From Frankia sp. AiPs1 (GTDB taxonomy: Bacteria; Actinomycetota; Actinomycetes; Frankiales; Frankiaceae), in the NCBI RefSeq assembly GCF_023716945.1, contig NZ_JAMQQF010000004.1, forward strand, positions 1 through 61,231: 61,231 bases of DNA, read 5' to 3'. Below the pieces are notes generated by a model. It worked only from the letters and a program-made list of their open reading frames with translations. It was not told where the DNA came from and ran no database searches. The translations under genes and the position numbers were made by a program. Of this stretch, positions 20,682-29,281 are shown piece by piece; the stretch's first letter is position 1; every line of letters begins with the position of its first letter.

Positions 20682-20790
20682 GCACTGGCCACCATCGTCC
20701 GGGCGGTCGCGGCCCGCACGCCCCGGCCGGCGGTGGGTGAGAGGGACGTGGGCGGTGAGCTCGATCAGGGCGACGTGGATGGTAGATTCT

Positions 20791-20808
20791 AACGAGCGCA
20801 CGATTTAT
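20791..20808. promoter_or_regulatory. operator A of the island (WWCGAGCGNNCGCTCGWW)
   Basis: AACGAGCG-CA-CGATTTAT lies 24 bp before the start of the oxidoreductase gene, in the core promoter region. Left half is a perfect match to the half-site found at four other promoters; right half is weak. Confidence 0.6.
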
Positions 20809-20832
20809 CATGGCGAGCGGAGGGTGATGGAG

Positions 20833-21747
20833 ATGCTCGCGGTCCAGGTGGAGGCGCCGGGTGGGATCACGTCCCTGGTCGTGCGGTCCGTCGAGGATCT
20901 GACGCCGCGGCCGGACGAGGTGAAGATCGAGTTGATCGCGTCGTCCATCAACCCCGCCGACGTCAAGATCCGCACCGGCGCTGTCGTGCCACTGCGGGGG
21001 GCCTATCCCTTCACCCTGGGATACGACCTCGCCGGGACGGTCGTCGAAACGGGTGCGGAGGTGACTGACCTGGCCCCAGGTACACAGGTACTCGCCATGT
21101 CGGCCGTGGCGCTCACGGGGGTAGGCACGTGGTCCGAGCGCGTCTGTCTGCCTCGGACGTCCGTGGCGCGCCTGCCCGCGCACATGGATCCGCTCTCGCT
21201 GGCCCGACTCCCTCTCGCCGGTCTCACCGCCTACCAGGCGGTCCAGCGAGCGAAGCCGGGGCCGGGGACGGCCGTCCTCGTCTGCGGGGCGGCCGGCTCC
21301 GTCGGTCGTCTCGCCGTCGAGCTGCTGCTTGACCGGGGTGCGCGGGTCCACGGACTGGTTCGCCGCCCGGAACAGGCAGATCAGTTGCCGACCCATGAGC
21401 TGTTCACCCCACACGTCGGCCAGCCGCCGACCCGTTCGGTCGACGTGGTCATCGACGCGGCCGGAGCCGACTTCTCCCCGGCGCTCGTCGACGGCGGCCT
21501 CTACATCTGCCTTGTCCCCGACCGTGCGCCCGCGCGTGACGTGCTCGCGCGACGGTTGCAGCGCCGCACCGTCCTCGTCACTGAGGAGTCCGGCGCCGAT
21601 CTTGAGGAGTTGGTCGAGCTCTTGGGCGCGGCCGTCCTCACCCTCGAGACGACGAGCATCTTCCCCATGAAGGACATTCACGCCGCGCACAGGGAGTTCG
21701 AGCAGGATGGTCAACGAAACGTCGTCCTCATCCGTGAGGACTGGTGA
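20833..21747 (+). CDS. zinc-independent MDR/quinone oxidoreductase-like protein
   Basis: This 304-residue medium-chain reductase has the GroES-like N-domain ('SSINPADVKIRTGAVV', 'YPFTLGYDLAGTVVETGAEV') and a Rossmann domain ('AAGSVGRLAVELLLDRGARVHGLVR'). No zinc-ligand cysteines are present, so an NADPH-dependent quinone or enone reductase role is likely. ATG 20833 lies 8 nt after GGAGGG; ATG 20827 is too close to it. Its 3' end is adjacent to the crotonase gene, and operator A lies in its promoter. Confidence 0.86.
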   Translation: MLAVQVEAPGGITSLVVRSVEDLTPRPDEVKIELIASSINPADVKIRTGAVVPLRGAYPFTLGYDLAGTVVETGAEVTDLAPGTQVLAMSAVALTGVGTWSERVCLPRTSVARLPAHMDPLSLARLPLAGLTAYQAVQRAKPGPGTAVLVCGAAGSVGRLAVELLLDRGARVHGLVRRPEQADQLPTHELFTPHVGQPPTRSVDVVIDAAGADFSPALVDGGLYICLVPDRAPARDVLARRLQRRTVLVTEESGADLEELVELLGAAVLTLETTSIFPMKDIHAAHREFEQDGQRNVVLIREDW

Positions 21748-21751
21748 CAGT

Positions 21752-22531
21752 ATGCTTCTCGAGAACGCGTTCGAGCATCTCGAGATTGAAATCAGTGGCG
21801 CCATTACCACCGTCTGGCTCGCGCGTCCACCGGTAAACTCGGTCTCGCAGGCCATGTACCGTGAACTCGAGGTGTTCTTCTCGTCGCACGACGCCTACGC
21901 CCCCAGCACGAAGGCCATCGTGCTTGCCGGCCGGGGTCGTCACTTCTGCGCGGGTAATGATCTGCACGAGTTCGGAACGCTGACCCCGGAGAACTCCGAC
22001 GAAAGAATGGCCGAGGTCCGCGCCGCTTTCTTTGCCATCCAGGACTGCCCGGTCGCCGTGGTCGGCGCGGTACAGGGCGCGGCGGTGGGCACCGGCCTCG
22101 CGATCGCCGCCTCGTGCGACTTCGTGGTTGCCGCCGACAATGCGCGGTTCTGCACCCCGGAGATCGGCGTCGGAATCATGGGGGGCGCCCGTCACCTCGC
22201 CCGCCTGGTGCCCGAGCCGATTCTGCGCTGGATGTATCTGACCGGAGAGCCGATCGATGTGCGCCGGCTCGAGGCGTTGGGTGCCGTCCTCGCGGTGACC
22301 ACACCGGAAGCGGTGGTCGCCCGGGCTCGCGAGCACGCAGGCCGCGTCGTCCGGCACAGCTCGGCCGCGATCCGGATGGCCAAGCGCAGCCTGAACGCCA
22401 TCGAGGTCATGGATCTTCAGCCCGGCTACACGTTTGAACAGGGCCTCACCCGGGAGCTTTCGGGTCATCCTGATTCGGTGGAGGCGCGCCGGGCCACGCT
22501 CGAACAACGGATCCCGAACTACTCCGCGTGA
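21752..22531 (+). CDS. crotonase/enoyl-CoA hydratase family protein
   Basis: This 259-residue protein has the crotonase fold ('GRGRHFCAGNDLHEF' oxyanion-hole region, 'GAAVGTGLAIAASCDFVVAADNARFCTPEIGVGIMGG'). One of the two hydratase glutamates is replaced: the usual GGGxE is GTGLA. The second (TPE) is kept. Simple enoyl-CoA hydration is therefore doubtful, and an isomerase, hydrolase or lyase reaction on an acyl-CoA is more likely. ATG 21752 was chosen; it is 4 bp from the oxidoreductase stop, so the two are co-transcribed. Confidence 0.88.
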   Translation: MLLENAFEHLEIEISGAITTVWLARPPVNSVSQAMYRELEVFFSSHDAYAPSTKAIVLAGRGRHFCAGNDLHEFGTLTPENSDERMAEVRAAFFAIQDCPVAVVGAVQGAAVGTGLAIAASCDFVVAADNARFCTPEIGVGIMGGARHLARLVPEPILRWMYLTGEPIDVRRLEALGAVLAVTTPEAVVARAREHAGRVVRHSSAAIRMAKRSLNAIEVMDLQPGYTFEQGLTRELSGHPDSVEARRATLEQRIPNYSA

Positions 22532-22555
22532 TGTTGTTGCCCCGGTCGGCTGAGA

Positions 22556-23146
22556 TCAGCGCGTACGCGGGGCGATCCACAGGCCTTCTGCCTCGGCGAC
22601 CAGCCTGTCGCCGTGGCACAGTTCGCCGCGGAGGAAGCGCTTGCGGCCATCCACGGCCTCGATCCAGACCCGGCAGTGGAGCTCGACATCCAACGGAGCC
22701 AAGCTCCGGTAGTCGATTCGGAGGAAAGCGGTGCGGGCTACGCCGCCGGTCACGGATCCGTTGGCGACCATTCCGAGCGCGTCGTCGAAGAAGAGGCTGA
22801 GCGCACCGCCGTGAACGGATGCGGTGCCGCCGAACCGAGGGCTGAACTGAACGCGTCCGACCAGCTGCCCAGTATCCCCGGCGTCGATGGCGAATGCCGG
22901 GACGAGACCGCGCTCCGCGGGGTTGAAGCGAGGGTTTCCGGGCGCATGCGCGGGTGCTTCCACGTTCTCAGGCAGAGTTGGCAGCGATCGCAGGGCATCC
23001 TCCACCTGCGTCAGGGCTCGCTCGCATTTTCTCAGCGTGTCGGCGTCGGGCTCGATCACCGCAAGTCGATCGAGTATGCGAACCGCGGCGTCGACGGCGT
23101 TTCGGTAGGTCCTGCGCTCGAGCGCGGTCGGGGCGCTTGCGACCAT
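22556..23146 (-). CDS. hotdog-fold thioesterase (PaaI-like)
   Basis: The 196 residues end in a hotdog domain with 'GTASVHGGALSLFFDDALGMVANG' and 'AFLRIDYRSLAPLDVELHCRVWIEAVDGRKRF', typical of acyl-CoA thioesterases of the PaaI/4HBT group. The first ~70 residues are a helical extension. ATG 23146 follows AAAGGA at 8 nt; ATG 23164 or GTG 23167 would add six or seven residues without a ribosome-binding site. It is divergent from the old yellow enzyme gene and shares operator B. It may release free acid from CoA intermediates or recycle CoA. Confidence 0.85.
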   Translation of the reverse strand: MVASAPTALERRTYRNAVDAAVRILDRLAVIEPDADTLRKCERALTQVEDALRSLPTLPENVEAPAHAPGNPRFNPAERGLVPAFAIDAGDTGQLVGRVQFSPRFGGTASVHGGALSLFFDDALGMVANGSVTGGVARTAFLRIDYRSLAPLDVELHCRVWIEAVDGRKRFLRGELCHGDRLVAEAEGLWIAPRTR

Positions 23147-23240
23147 GGCATGAATCCTTTCCATCACAAAGAACGGTTGGTGGGCTGGTCGACATGTGCT
23201 GATCTATTGACGCGACATCTGGACGTGGCCTACGGTACCT

Positions 23241-23258
23241 AACGAGCGCTCGATCGAA
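23241..23258. promoter_or_regulatory. operator B, divergent promoter
   Basis: AACGAGCG-CT-CGATCGAA lies between the divergent thioesterase and old yellow enzyme genes, 22 bp before the latter. Its centre CGAGCGCTCG is a perfect 10-bp palindrome. Confidence 0.65.
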
Positions 23259-23279
23259 TCTAGCCCGGAGGGATGTCCG

Positions 23280-24428
23280 ATGAGCCATACCGGGGCACGA
23301 CTCTTCGACGAGTTCACCTTGCGCGAGGTCACCCTGCGCAACCGCGCGGTCCTCTCTCCGATGTGTCAGTACTCCGCCACCGACGGGCTCGCGAACGACT
23401 ACCACCTGGTCCACCTGGGGCGGTTCGCGCTGGGTGGATTCGGTCTCGTCATGGCCGAGGCCACCGCAGTAACCGCTGATGGGCGGCTGACCTACGGTGA
23501 CCTCGGGCTATGGAGCGACGACCAGATCGACCCGTTGCGCCGGATCGCCGACTGTGTGCGCGGGGCGGGCGCGTGCTTCGGGATCCAGCTCGCCCACGCC
23601 GGCCCGAAGGCGGCCACGCTCCCGCCCTGGGCGTCCGAGCCGGACCGGCCGGCGTCGGGCCGGTGGGAGATTCGGTCGGTTACGGACGCGCCGTACCTCG
23701 AGGGGTGGCAGCGCCCCGTGGCGCTGCGGTCCGAGGAGCTCGCGGCGCAGCTCGATCTCTGGCGCTCCGCCGCCGAGCGTGCGCACCGGGTCGGTGCGGA
23801 CGCCATCGAGCTGCATATGGCCCACGGGTATCTCCTGCACTCCTTCCTCTCGCCACTGAGCAACACGCGTGAAGACAACTACGGCGGCTCCCTCGAGGGT
23901 CGGATGCGGTTCCCTCTTCAGGTCGTCGACGCCGTGCGGGCCGCCTGGCCGGACGGCAAGCCGTTGCTGGTCCGCGTCGCAGCCGTCGACAACGGCACCG
24001 ACGGCATCGACATCGAGCAGACCGTCGAGTTCGCCCGGCGCCTGAGGGCACTCGGGGTTGACGCGGTCGACTGCTCCTCGGGAGGCTACGGAGGCAGTTA
24101 CACCCACGGGATCCGACCCGGCTACCAGGTCGGTTGGGCCGGCGAGATACGGGCCCGCGCCGGCGTGCCGACGGTCGCGGTGGGTCTGGTGACCGAACCA
24201 GCGCAGGCGGACGCCATCGTGCGGGACGGGCACGCCGACCTCGTCGCACTCGGCCGTGAGGCGCTCGCGAATCCCAGCTGGCCGGTGCACGCGCGCGACC
24301 AGCTCGGCCAGTACGATTTCGCCGATCGCTTCGACCTTCTGCCGATCCAGAGCAGATCCTGGCTGGCCAAGCGGCAACGGCAGTTGGACCGTCTCACGCG
24401 TGGTGAGCGGCCGGCGGGTGGGCGGTGA
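23280..24428 (+). CDS. old yellow enzyme family ene-reductase (YqjM-like)
   Basis: This 382-residue FMN TIM-barrel protein is of the YqjM/thermophilic-like class: SPMCQYSA supplies the redox-tuning cysteine, GIQLAHAGPKA and ELHMAHGYLLHSFLSPLSNTREDNYGGSLEGRMRF form the substrate and flavin sites, and 'LVALGREALANPSWP' binds phosphate. Such enzymes reduce activated C=C bonds with NAD(P)H. ATG 23280 follows GGAGGG. It heads an operon with a SnoaL-like gene (TGATG overlap) and the TetR gene. Confidence 0.93.
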   Translation: MSHTGARLFDEFTLREVTLRNRAVLSPMCQYSATDGLANDYHLVHLGRFALGGFGLVMAEATAVTADGRLTYGDLGLWSDDQIDPLRRIADCVRGAGACFGIQLAHAGPKAATLPPWASEPDRPASGRWEIRSVTDAPYLEGWQRPVALRSEELAAQLDLWRSAAERAHRVGADAIELHMAHGYLLHSFLSPLSNTREDNYGGSLEGRMRFPLQVVDAVRAAWPDGKPLLVRVAAVDNGTDGIDIEQTVEFARRLRALGVDAVDCSSGGYGGSYTHGIRPGYQVGWAGEIRARAGVPTVAVGLVTEPAQADAIVRDGHADLVALGREALANPSWPVHARDQLGQYDFADRFDLLPIQSRSWLAKRQRQLDRLTRGERPAGGR

Positions 24429-24922
24429 TGAGTGGTCCGGAGGAGTTGGTCGACCGGCTGGAGGAGCTCTGGGTGCGGGCGAAGTGCGTCGAACTCGGCG
24501 CCCGTTACTGTCACGGCGTCGACCGGGCTGACCAGGAGACGTTCCTGTCGATTTGGCACAGCCGAGGCGAGTACGTCATCGGCCGGCGATCCGGGCGCTT
24601 CTCCGGTCACACCGAGCTCGCCACCGCTCTGGACTTCGTGCGCGCGGCGTACGCCTCGACGCACCACTGGACCACGAACCAGGTGGTGACCCGGTCGGGC
24701 CCCGACTCGGCGACCGGGGTCAGCGACTCCTTTGCGATCTGCGTCGACCATGACGACCGGCCGAGCCTCGTGGCGGCCACGTACGATGACGAATACCGGC
24801 TCGTCGACGGTGAATGGAAGATTCTTCGTCGTATCGTGCGCAGGTGGCTGGTCACGGATGGAATCGAGGTGGCCGTCCGGCACCTGGCATCGCAAGGGAT
24901 GGGGAGGAAGGCAGACCCGTGA
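24428..24922 (+). CDS. SnoaL-like (NTF2-fold) protein
   Basis: This 164-residue protein has the cone-shaped NTF2/SnoaL pattern: an N-terminal helix (ELWVRAKCVELGARYCHGVDRADQETFLSIW), 'GRFSGHTELATAL', the H-x-W region ASTHHWTTNQVV and a C-terminal 'VDGEWKILRRIVRRW'. Proteins of this group in catabolic clusters act as small hydratases, isomerases or dehydratases. The start overlaps the preceding stop (TGATG) and its stop overlaps the TetR start (GTGA), so all three are translated as a coupled unit. Confidence 0.85.
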   Translation: MSGPEELVDRLEELWVRAKCVELGARYCHGVDRADQETFLSIWHSRGEYVIGRRSGRFSGHTELATALDFVRAAYASTHHWTTNQVVTRSGPDSATGVSDSFAICVDHDDRPSLVAATYDDEYRLVDGEWKILRRIVRRWLVTDGIEVAVRHLASQGMGRKADP

Positions 24923-25509
24923 GAATCGCAGGGTCCAACCGTGACGAGACCTGGAAGCGGGTGCGTGCCGCTGGTGTGAGTCTGCTGTACCGCCACGGCT
25001 TTGAAGCTATGAACACGCGACAGCTCGCTGAGGCGGCCGGTCTCAAGCCGGGGTCGCTGTACTACTACTTCTCCAGCAAGGAAGATTTTCTGCACCGTCT
25101 CCTGGTCGACCTGCTCGACGAGATCCTCCTGGACCTCGAGCAGAACCTCGAAGGCCTGACGGAGCCCGTCTCTCGACTCGAGGCCTACGTTCGCACCCTC
25201 GTCCGGTGGCACGTCGTCCGACGTGAGGAGACATTCATCGCGAGCATCGAGGTCCGGTCGCTCACGCATGATCGACAGGAGTCTTACCTGCAACGGCGGG
25301 ATCGGTTCGATCTGATCCTCGCCGAGATCCTTCAGGACGGCGCTGCTGCCGGGATCTTCGATCTCACCCACCCTCGGATCACGCGGAACGCCATCCTGTC
25401 CTCGCTGACCGCGATTTCCAGCTGGTATGACCCTGCCGGCCCCTTCGGGCTCGAAGTGCTGACCATGGACTTCCTTGAACTGACGCGCCGCATGGTCGGC
25501 CTGAAATGA
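24919..25509 (+). CDS. TetR regulator, likely controller of the island
   Basis: This 196-residue TetR protein has the helix-turn-helix NTRQLAEAAGLKPGSLYYYFSSKEDFL near residues 34-60. GTG 24919 follows GGAGGAAGG and overlaps the SnoaL stop. It is the only TetR gene inside the 20.8-45.6 kb island, and its operon is preceded by operator B, so it is the natural candidate to bind the five 18-bp sites. This is inference from position; the ligand is probably a CoA thioester by analogy with related catabolic repressors. Confidence 0.88.
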   Translation: MRIAGSNRDETWKRVRAAGVSLLYRHGFEAMNTRQLAEAAGLKPGSLYYYFSSKEDFLHRLLVDLLDEILLDLEQNLEGLTEPVSRLEAYVRTLVRWHVVRREETFIASIEVRSLTHDRQESYLQRRDRFDLILAEILQDGAAAGIFDLTHPRITRNAILSSLTAISSWYDPAGPFGLEVLTMDFLELTRRMVGLK

Positions 25510-25845
25510 GCTGGCTGACGCGCCGCCGACGGTGTGCGGCGTAGCCCCGGCGCGCATCTCGAGGTCGAAGCACCGGCGTTACCGACACATTCGTCGTCCT
25601 GACCACCCGGTAGTTGTCCGGGCTGGTCTCTGATCGCGCGCCAGGGCGGTCGCGGAGACGCACCGGCCGCTTCCAACACCAGCCACCTGGTCAGCGCGAT
25701 CACCTTCGGTACCTCAACAGCCGCGGGCGCCGCTCGGGCGCGGGCGGCTGGAGCGCGTCCCCGCGCTGGCCCCAGCGCCGGATCGGCCGCACCGGCGTCC
25801 GCCGTCCCCGTTGACCACGCGTGGCGAGTGACAGTAGTGTAATGA
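25510..25845. other. non-coding stretch before the CoA-ligase operon
   Basis: No gene seen. A CGCCGC-N9-GCGGCG hairpin (about 25520-25545) just past the TetR stop may terminate that operon. The right end carries operator C and the promoter of the CoA-ligase unit. Confidence 0.45.
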
Positions 25846-25863
25846 ATCAAGCGTCCGCTCGAA
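25846..25863. promoter_or_regulatory. operator C, CoA-ligase operon
   Basis: ATCAAGCG-TC-CGCTCGAA lies 43 bp before the CoA ligase start. Both half-sites match the consensus well. Confidence 0.7.
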
Positions 25864-25906
25864 TAGTGAGACCGACCACAGGCGCCGCACGATCAAGGAG
25901 ACGGCG

Positions 25907-27622
25907 ATGGAGCGCAAGCAGCTCAAGGGAACCCGGCTGGCCGCGGGGATGCGTTTGTTCGATCCGGCCGAGGTCCAGCGTTTCCGGGCTGAGGGACAGT
26001 GGCGTCATCGGACCTTCCTGGACGACTTTCTCGATCACGCCGACAGCACTCCGGACAAGGCCGCCGTCGTCTCCTACGCCAAGGGCCGCCTGCTGCCGGA
26101 GACCGTGACCTATGGCCAGCTGCGTGCCTATGTCGACCGGTTCGCCGCGGCGTTACTTGACATCGGCACCGGCCCGGGGAAGGTGGTGTCGATCCAGGTT
26201 GCGAACGGCTGGGAAGGCCCGGCACTGGCGCTCGCCACCATGCGCGTCGGTGCGGTTCCCAACCCGATCCCGATCATCTATCGGGAGCACGAGGTGCGGC
26301 ACATGCTCGAGGAGGCGGGGAGCGCGGTGTATGTCGCGCCCCAGCACTTCCGCGGATACGACTTCGCGGAGATGGGGGCTCGCCTCCACCGCGAGATCGC
26401 GTCGCTGGAGCACGTGTACTTCATCAACGCCGACGATGCCGTCAGCAGCGAACTGCACTTCGCGCGCCAGTTTATTGAGCCTCGGCGGGAGTTAGATCCG
26501 GCTCTCGGCGCGACACTCGATTCGCTGCGTCCGGGAGCCGACGACCTCGCGATGCTGGTATTCACCTCCGGCACGACAGGCAAGCCCAAGGCGGCCCTGC
26601 ACACCTTCAACACCGCATGGTCCGGCTATCGCAACGTCATTGTGAACGCCCTGGATCTGAAGTCCGACGACATTGCGTTCATGGCATCGACCCTGGGGCA
26701 TCTGACCGGATTCATCCACGGCATGCTCGTCCCCCTCTCCCTGGGGCAGAAGGTCGTCTACCAGGACCAGTGGGACGTCGACCAGATGCTGGACCTGCTG
26801 GAGACCGAAGGGCTCACCTGGACGCTCTCGGCCACCACCTTCGCACTCGACATGGTCGACGCGCAGAAGCACCGCCCCCGGCCGCTCGCCAGCAAACTTC
26901 GGGCCTTCGCCTGCGGCGGTGCCTCGATCCCGCCCGGCGTCGCGGTCGACATGGACCAGATCTTCTCGACGAGCCTGGTCCCCCTGTGGGGGTGCTCCGA
27001 GACCGGGATCGCCAGCATCCACCACCTCGGTGCCGCACTGGACGTGCTCGACGCGAGCGACGGCTACCCGGTGCCCTGGCAGGAGACCCGGGTGGTGGAC
27101 GACGACCTGGCGCCGGTTCCCGCGGGGACGATCGGCAATCTGCAGGTACGCGGGCCCGGGGTGTTCGCCGGCTATTTCGGCCGGGAGGATCTCACCCTGG
27201 ATGCGTTCACCGCGGATGGGTGGTACGACACCGGAGACCTCGGCAAGGTCCTTCCGGACGGCGCGATCCGGATCGCGGGGAGAAGCAAGGACATCATCAT
27301 TCGAGGTGGCCAGAACATCTCCGCGGTCGAGATCGAGAGCGCGCTCTACAAGCACCCGGAGGTCCAGGAGGTCGCGGTCGTCGCCTATCCCGACGAGCGG
27401 CTCGGCGAGCGGGTCTGCGCCATGGTCGTTCCGCGCCCGTCCGGCTCCTCGCTCACACTGGAGAACGTCGCCCGCTTCCTCGACGCGGCCGGCATGGCGA
27501 AGCCGTTCTGGCCGCAGCGTCTGGTCCTGGTGGACCAGCTCCCTCGCACGCCCTCAGGAAAGGTCCAGAAGTTCGTGCTGCGCAGGGAACTCGCCGACGT
27601 ACTGCGAGAGGAGCAGGCATGA
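25907..27622 (+). CDS. AMP-forming acyl-CoA ligase
   Basis: This 571-residue ANL-superfamily enzyme activates a carboxylic acid with ATP and CoA. The P-loop FTSGTTGKPKAALHT, 'VPLWGCSETGIASI', 'WYDTGDLGKVLPDGAIRIAGRSKDIIIRGGQNISAVEIE' and the catalytic-lysine motif PRTPSGKVQKFVLR are complete. The sequence resembles the cyclohexanecarboxylate/medium-chain group, but substrate cannot be assigned. ATG 25907 follows AAGGAG. It is first in a unit that continues through thiolase-like, DUF35, SDR, crotonase and SDR genes. Confidence 0.94.
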   Translation: MERKQLKGTRLAAGMRLFDPAEVQRFRAEGQWRHRTFLDDFLDHADSTPDKAAVVSYAKGRLLPETVTYGQLRAYVDRFAAALLDIGTGPGKVVSIQVANGWEGPALALATMRVGAVPNPIPIIYREHEVRHMLEEAGSAVYVAPQHFRGYDFAEMGARLHREIASLEHVYFINADDAVSSELHFARQFIEPRRELDPALGATLDSLRPGADDLAMLVFTSGTTGKPKAALHTFNTAWSGYRNVIVNALDLKSDDIAFMASTLGHLTGFIHGMLVPLSLGQKVVYQDQWDVDQMLDLLETEGLTWTLSATTFALDMVDAQKHRPRPLASKLRAFACGGASIPPGVAVDMDQIFSTSLVPLWGCSETGIASIHHLGAALDVLDASDGYPVPWQETRVVDDDLAPVPAGTIGNLQVRGPGVFAGYFGREDLTLDAFTADGWYDTGDLGKVLPDGAIRIAGRSKDIIIRGGQNISAVEIESALYKHPEVQEVAVVAYPDERLGERVCAMVVPRPSGSSLTLENVARFLDAAGMAKPFWPQRLVLVDQLPRTPSGKVQKFVLRRELADVLREEQA

Positions 27623-27662
27623 CCGCCCGCTCGCTGCCAGGCGCCCGCCGGTGGGCGGACGG

Positions 27663-28826
27663 ATGAGTGCGAACCAGGGCCCGCCGGTCTACATCTCCGG
27701 ATCGGCTCAGGAGATCGTCGGCCGCGGCCGGCCGGCCCCGGCGTACCTGAATCTGCTCGCCGCGGCCGCCGCCGATGCCGTCGCCGACGCGGGCCTCGAC
27801 CGAGCGGCCATCGACGGTCTGGTGCTCTCCTCCTCGATCCCGCAGCCGTTCGAACGTAATCCCGCCGAGGTCGCCGAGTATCTGGGCCTCGGGGCCGCCT
27901 ATACGGCGATGGCCCCCTACGGCGGCCGGCCGGCCACCGACGTCCTGCACCTCGCCCGCTCGGCCGTTCGCGCCGGACTCGCCACCAACGTGCTCGTGCT
28001 GTCGGCCGACACCTTCGCCTCCACGCTCGGCCTCGAGGGGGCGATCGACCTCTATATGAAGAGTTTCGACGCCAGCTACGAGCGACCGTTCGGTCCGCTG
28101 ATCCCGACGGCTTTCGCGCTCATGGCCGCCCGGCACGTCCACGACTACGGCACCAGCATGGAGCAGCTCGCCCGGGTCGCGGTCAGCATCCGCAAGCACG
28201 GCCTGCTCAACCCACACACCGAGGTGTCGGGCGAGCTGACCGTGCGATCCGTCGTCGACGACGTCCTGGTGTCGACGCCGCTGACGCGGTCGATGCTCGC
28301 CCTGATCTCCACCGGTGGGGCGCAGGGCTTCGTCGTGACCCGCGAGCGGGTCGACCGCCGCTCGGTGGCGCTGCTGGGGTACGGCGAGGCGAGTGCGTTC
28401 ATGAGCCTGTCCCAGGCGCCGAGTCTGGTCCACTTCGCGCACATCCGCCGGGCCGCGGACCTCGCTCTGCGACAGGCGGGCGCGGAGCTGACGGACGTCG
28501 ACTTCGTGCAGTTCTACGATCCGGCCACGATCGTGCCCCTGATCCTGCTGGAGTCGATCGGATTCTGCGGTCCGGGCGAGGGCGGCGCCTTCGTCGAGGA
28601 CGGTGCCATCGAGATCGGTGGCCGTCTGCCGATGAACACCCACGGCGGCACGCTGGCCTTCCGCCATCCCGGCATGGGCGCCGCCCTCGACTCGGTCGTC
28701 GAGGCGGTCACCCAGCTTCGCGGTGAGGCGGGGCCGAGGCAGGTGCGGGACGCCGGGCTCGGGCTCGTGCACGGACAGGGGAGCTGGCTGGCGAACAACG
28801 GGTTCCTGATCCTGGGGAGGTCGTGA
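27663..28826 (+). CDS. thiolase-fold protein (Ltp2-like, no active-site Cys)
   Basis: The 387 residues have the thiolase fold of the SCP-x/Ltp group ('VQFYDPATIVPLILLESIGFCGPGEGGAFV', 'MNTHGGTLAFRHPGMGAALDSVVEAVTQLRGE', 'LVHGQGSWLANNGFLIL'). The nucleophilic cysteine of true thiolases is missing (VLSADTFASTLG at the usual site). In actinobacteria such proteins paired with a DUF35 partner form retro-aldolases that cleave a 3-hydroxyacyl-CoA side chain. The downstream DUF35 gene, overlapping by TGATG, supports that role here. An ATG at 27663 with weak ribosome-binding site was chosen. Confidence 0.85.
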   Translation: MSANQGPPVYISGSAQEIVGRGRPAPAYLNLLAAAAADAVADAGLDRAAIDGLVLSSSIPQPFERNPAEVAEYLGLGAAYTAMAPYGGRPATDVLHLARSAVRAGLATNVLVLSADTFASTLGLEGAIDLYMKSFDASYERPFGPLIPTAFALMAARHVHDYGTSMEQLARVAVSIRKHGLLNPHTEVSGELTVRSVVDDVLVSTPLTRSMLALISTGGAQGFVVTRERVDRRSVALLGYGEASAFMSLSQAPSLVHFAHIRRAADLALRQAGAELTDVDFVQFYDPATIVPLILLESIGFCGPGEGGAFVEDGAIEIGGRLPMNTHGGTLAFRHPGMGAALDSVVEAVTQLRGEAGPRQVRDAGLGLVHGQGSWLANNGFLILGRS

Positions 28827-29281
28827 TGAACGACAGCGCCGACGCGGTGAGGGCCGACGCGGTGAGGGCCGACGCGGTGCGGAAGGTCGACCCGTCCGGC
28901 GACGTGGAGGCCACCTTCTGGGACGGCTGCTCGCGCCGGGAGTTCTGGCTCCAGCACTGCACGGCCTGCGACGCCTGGCAGTTCTACCCGCGTAGCCTCT
29001 GCTCGCACTGCTGGGCTCCCACCTCGGAGCTCGAGTGGCGTCGGCCGGCTGGCGGCGCGGTCCTCGAGTCCTTCAGCGTGGTGCACCGCGGCAGCGGCCC
29101 GTTCGCCGGCTACGCACCGTACGTCGTGGCCCTGGTCCGCTTCGACGAGGGGCCGATCATGATGTCCAACGTCGTGGGTGACGTCGAGGGCCTGGCCATC
29201 GGGGACCGCCTGGAGCTGGACTTCGCCGAGCGGGCCGGCCGTGTCGTCCCGGTCTTCACCCGGGCGGGCAAACTGTCATGA
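28826..29281 (+). CDS. DUF35 zinc-ribbon/OB-fold partner protein
   Basis: This 151-residue protein has the DUF35 layout: 'FWDGCSRREFWLQHCTACDAWQFYPRSLCSHCW' gives a C-x2-C...C-x2-C zinc ribbon, followed by an OB-fold ('GAVLESFSVVHRGSGPFAGYAPYVVALVRFDEGP'). DUF35 proteins bind and support thiolase-like enzymes. The start overlaps the thiolase-like stop, which agrees with complex formation. The N-terminus carries a 15-nt tandem repeat giving DAVRADAVRADAVRK, unusual for the family and probably a recent slippage product. Confidence 0.9.
   Translation: MNDSADAVRADAVRADAVRKVDPSGDVEATFWDGCSRREFWLQHCTACDAWQFYPRSLCSHCWAPTSELEWRRPAGGAVLESFSVVHRGSGPFAGYAPYVVALVRFDEGPIMMSNVVGDVEGLAIGDRLELDFAERAGRVVPVFTRAGKLS
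28847..28891 (+). repeat. 15-bp tandem repeat inside DUF35 gene
   Basis: About three copies of a GACGCGGTGAGGGCC unit near the 5' end of the DUF35 gene; unit length keeps the frame and adds five residues per copy. Confidence 0.75.
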
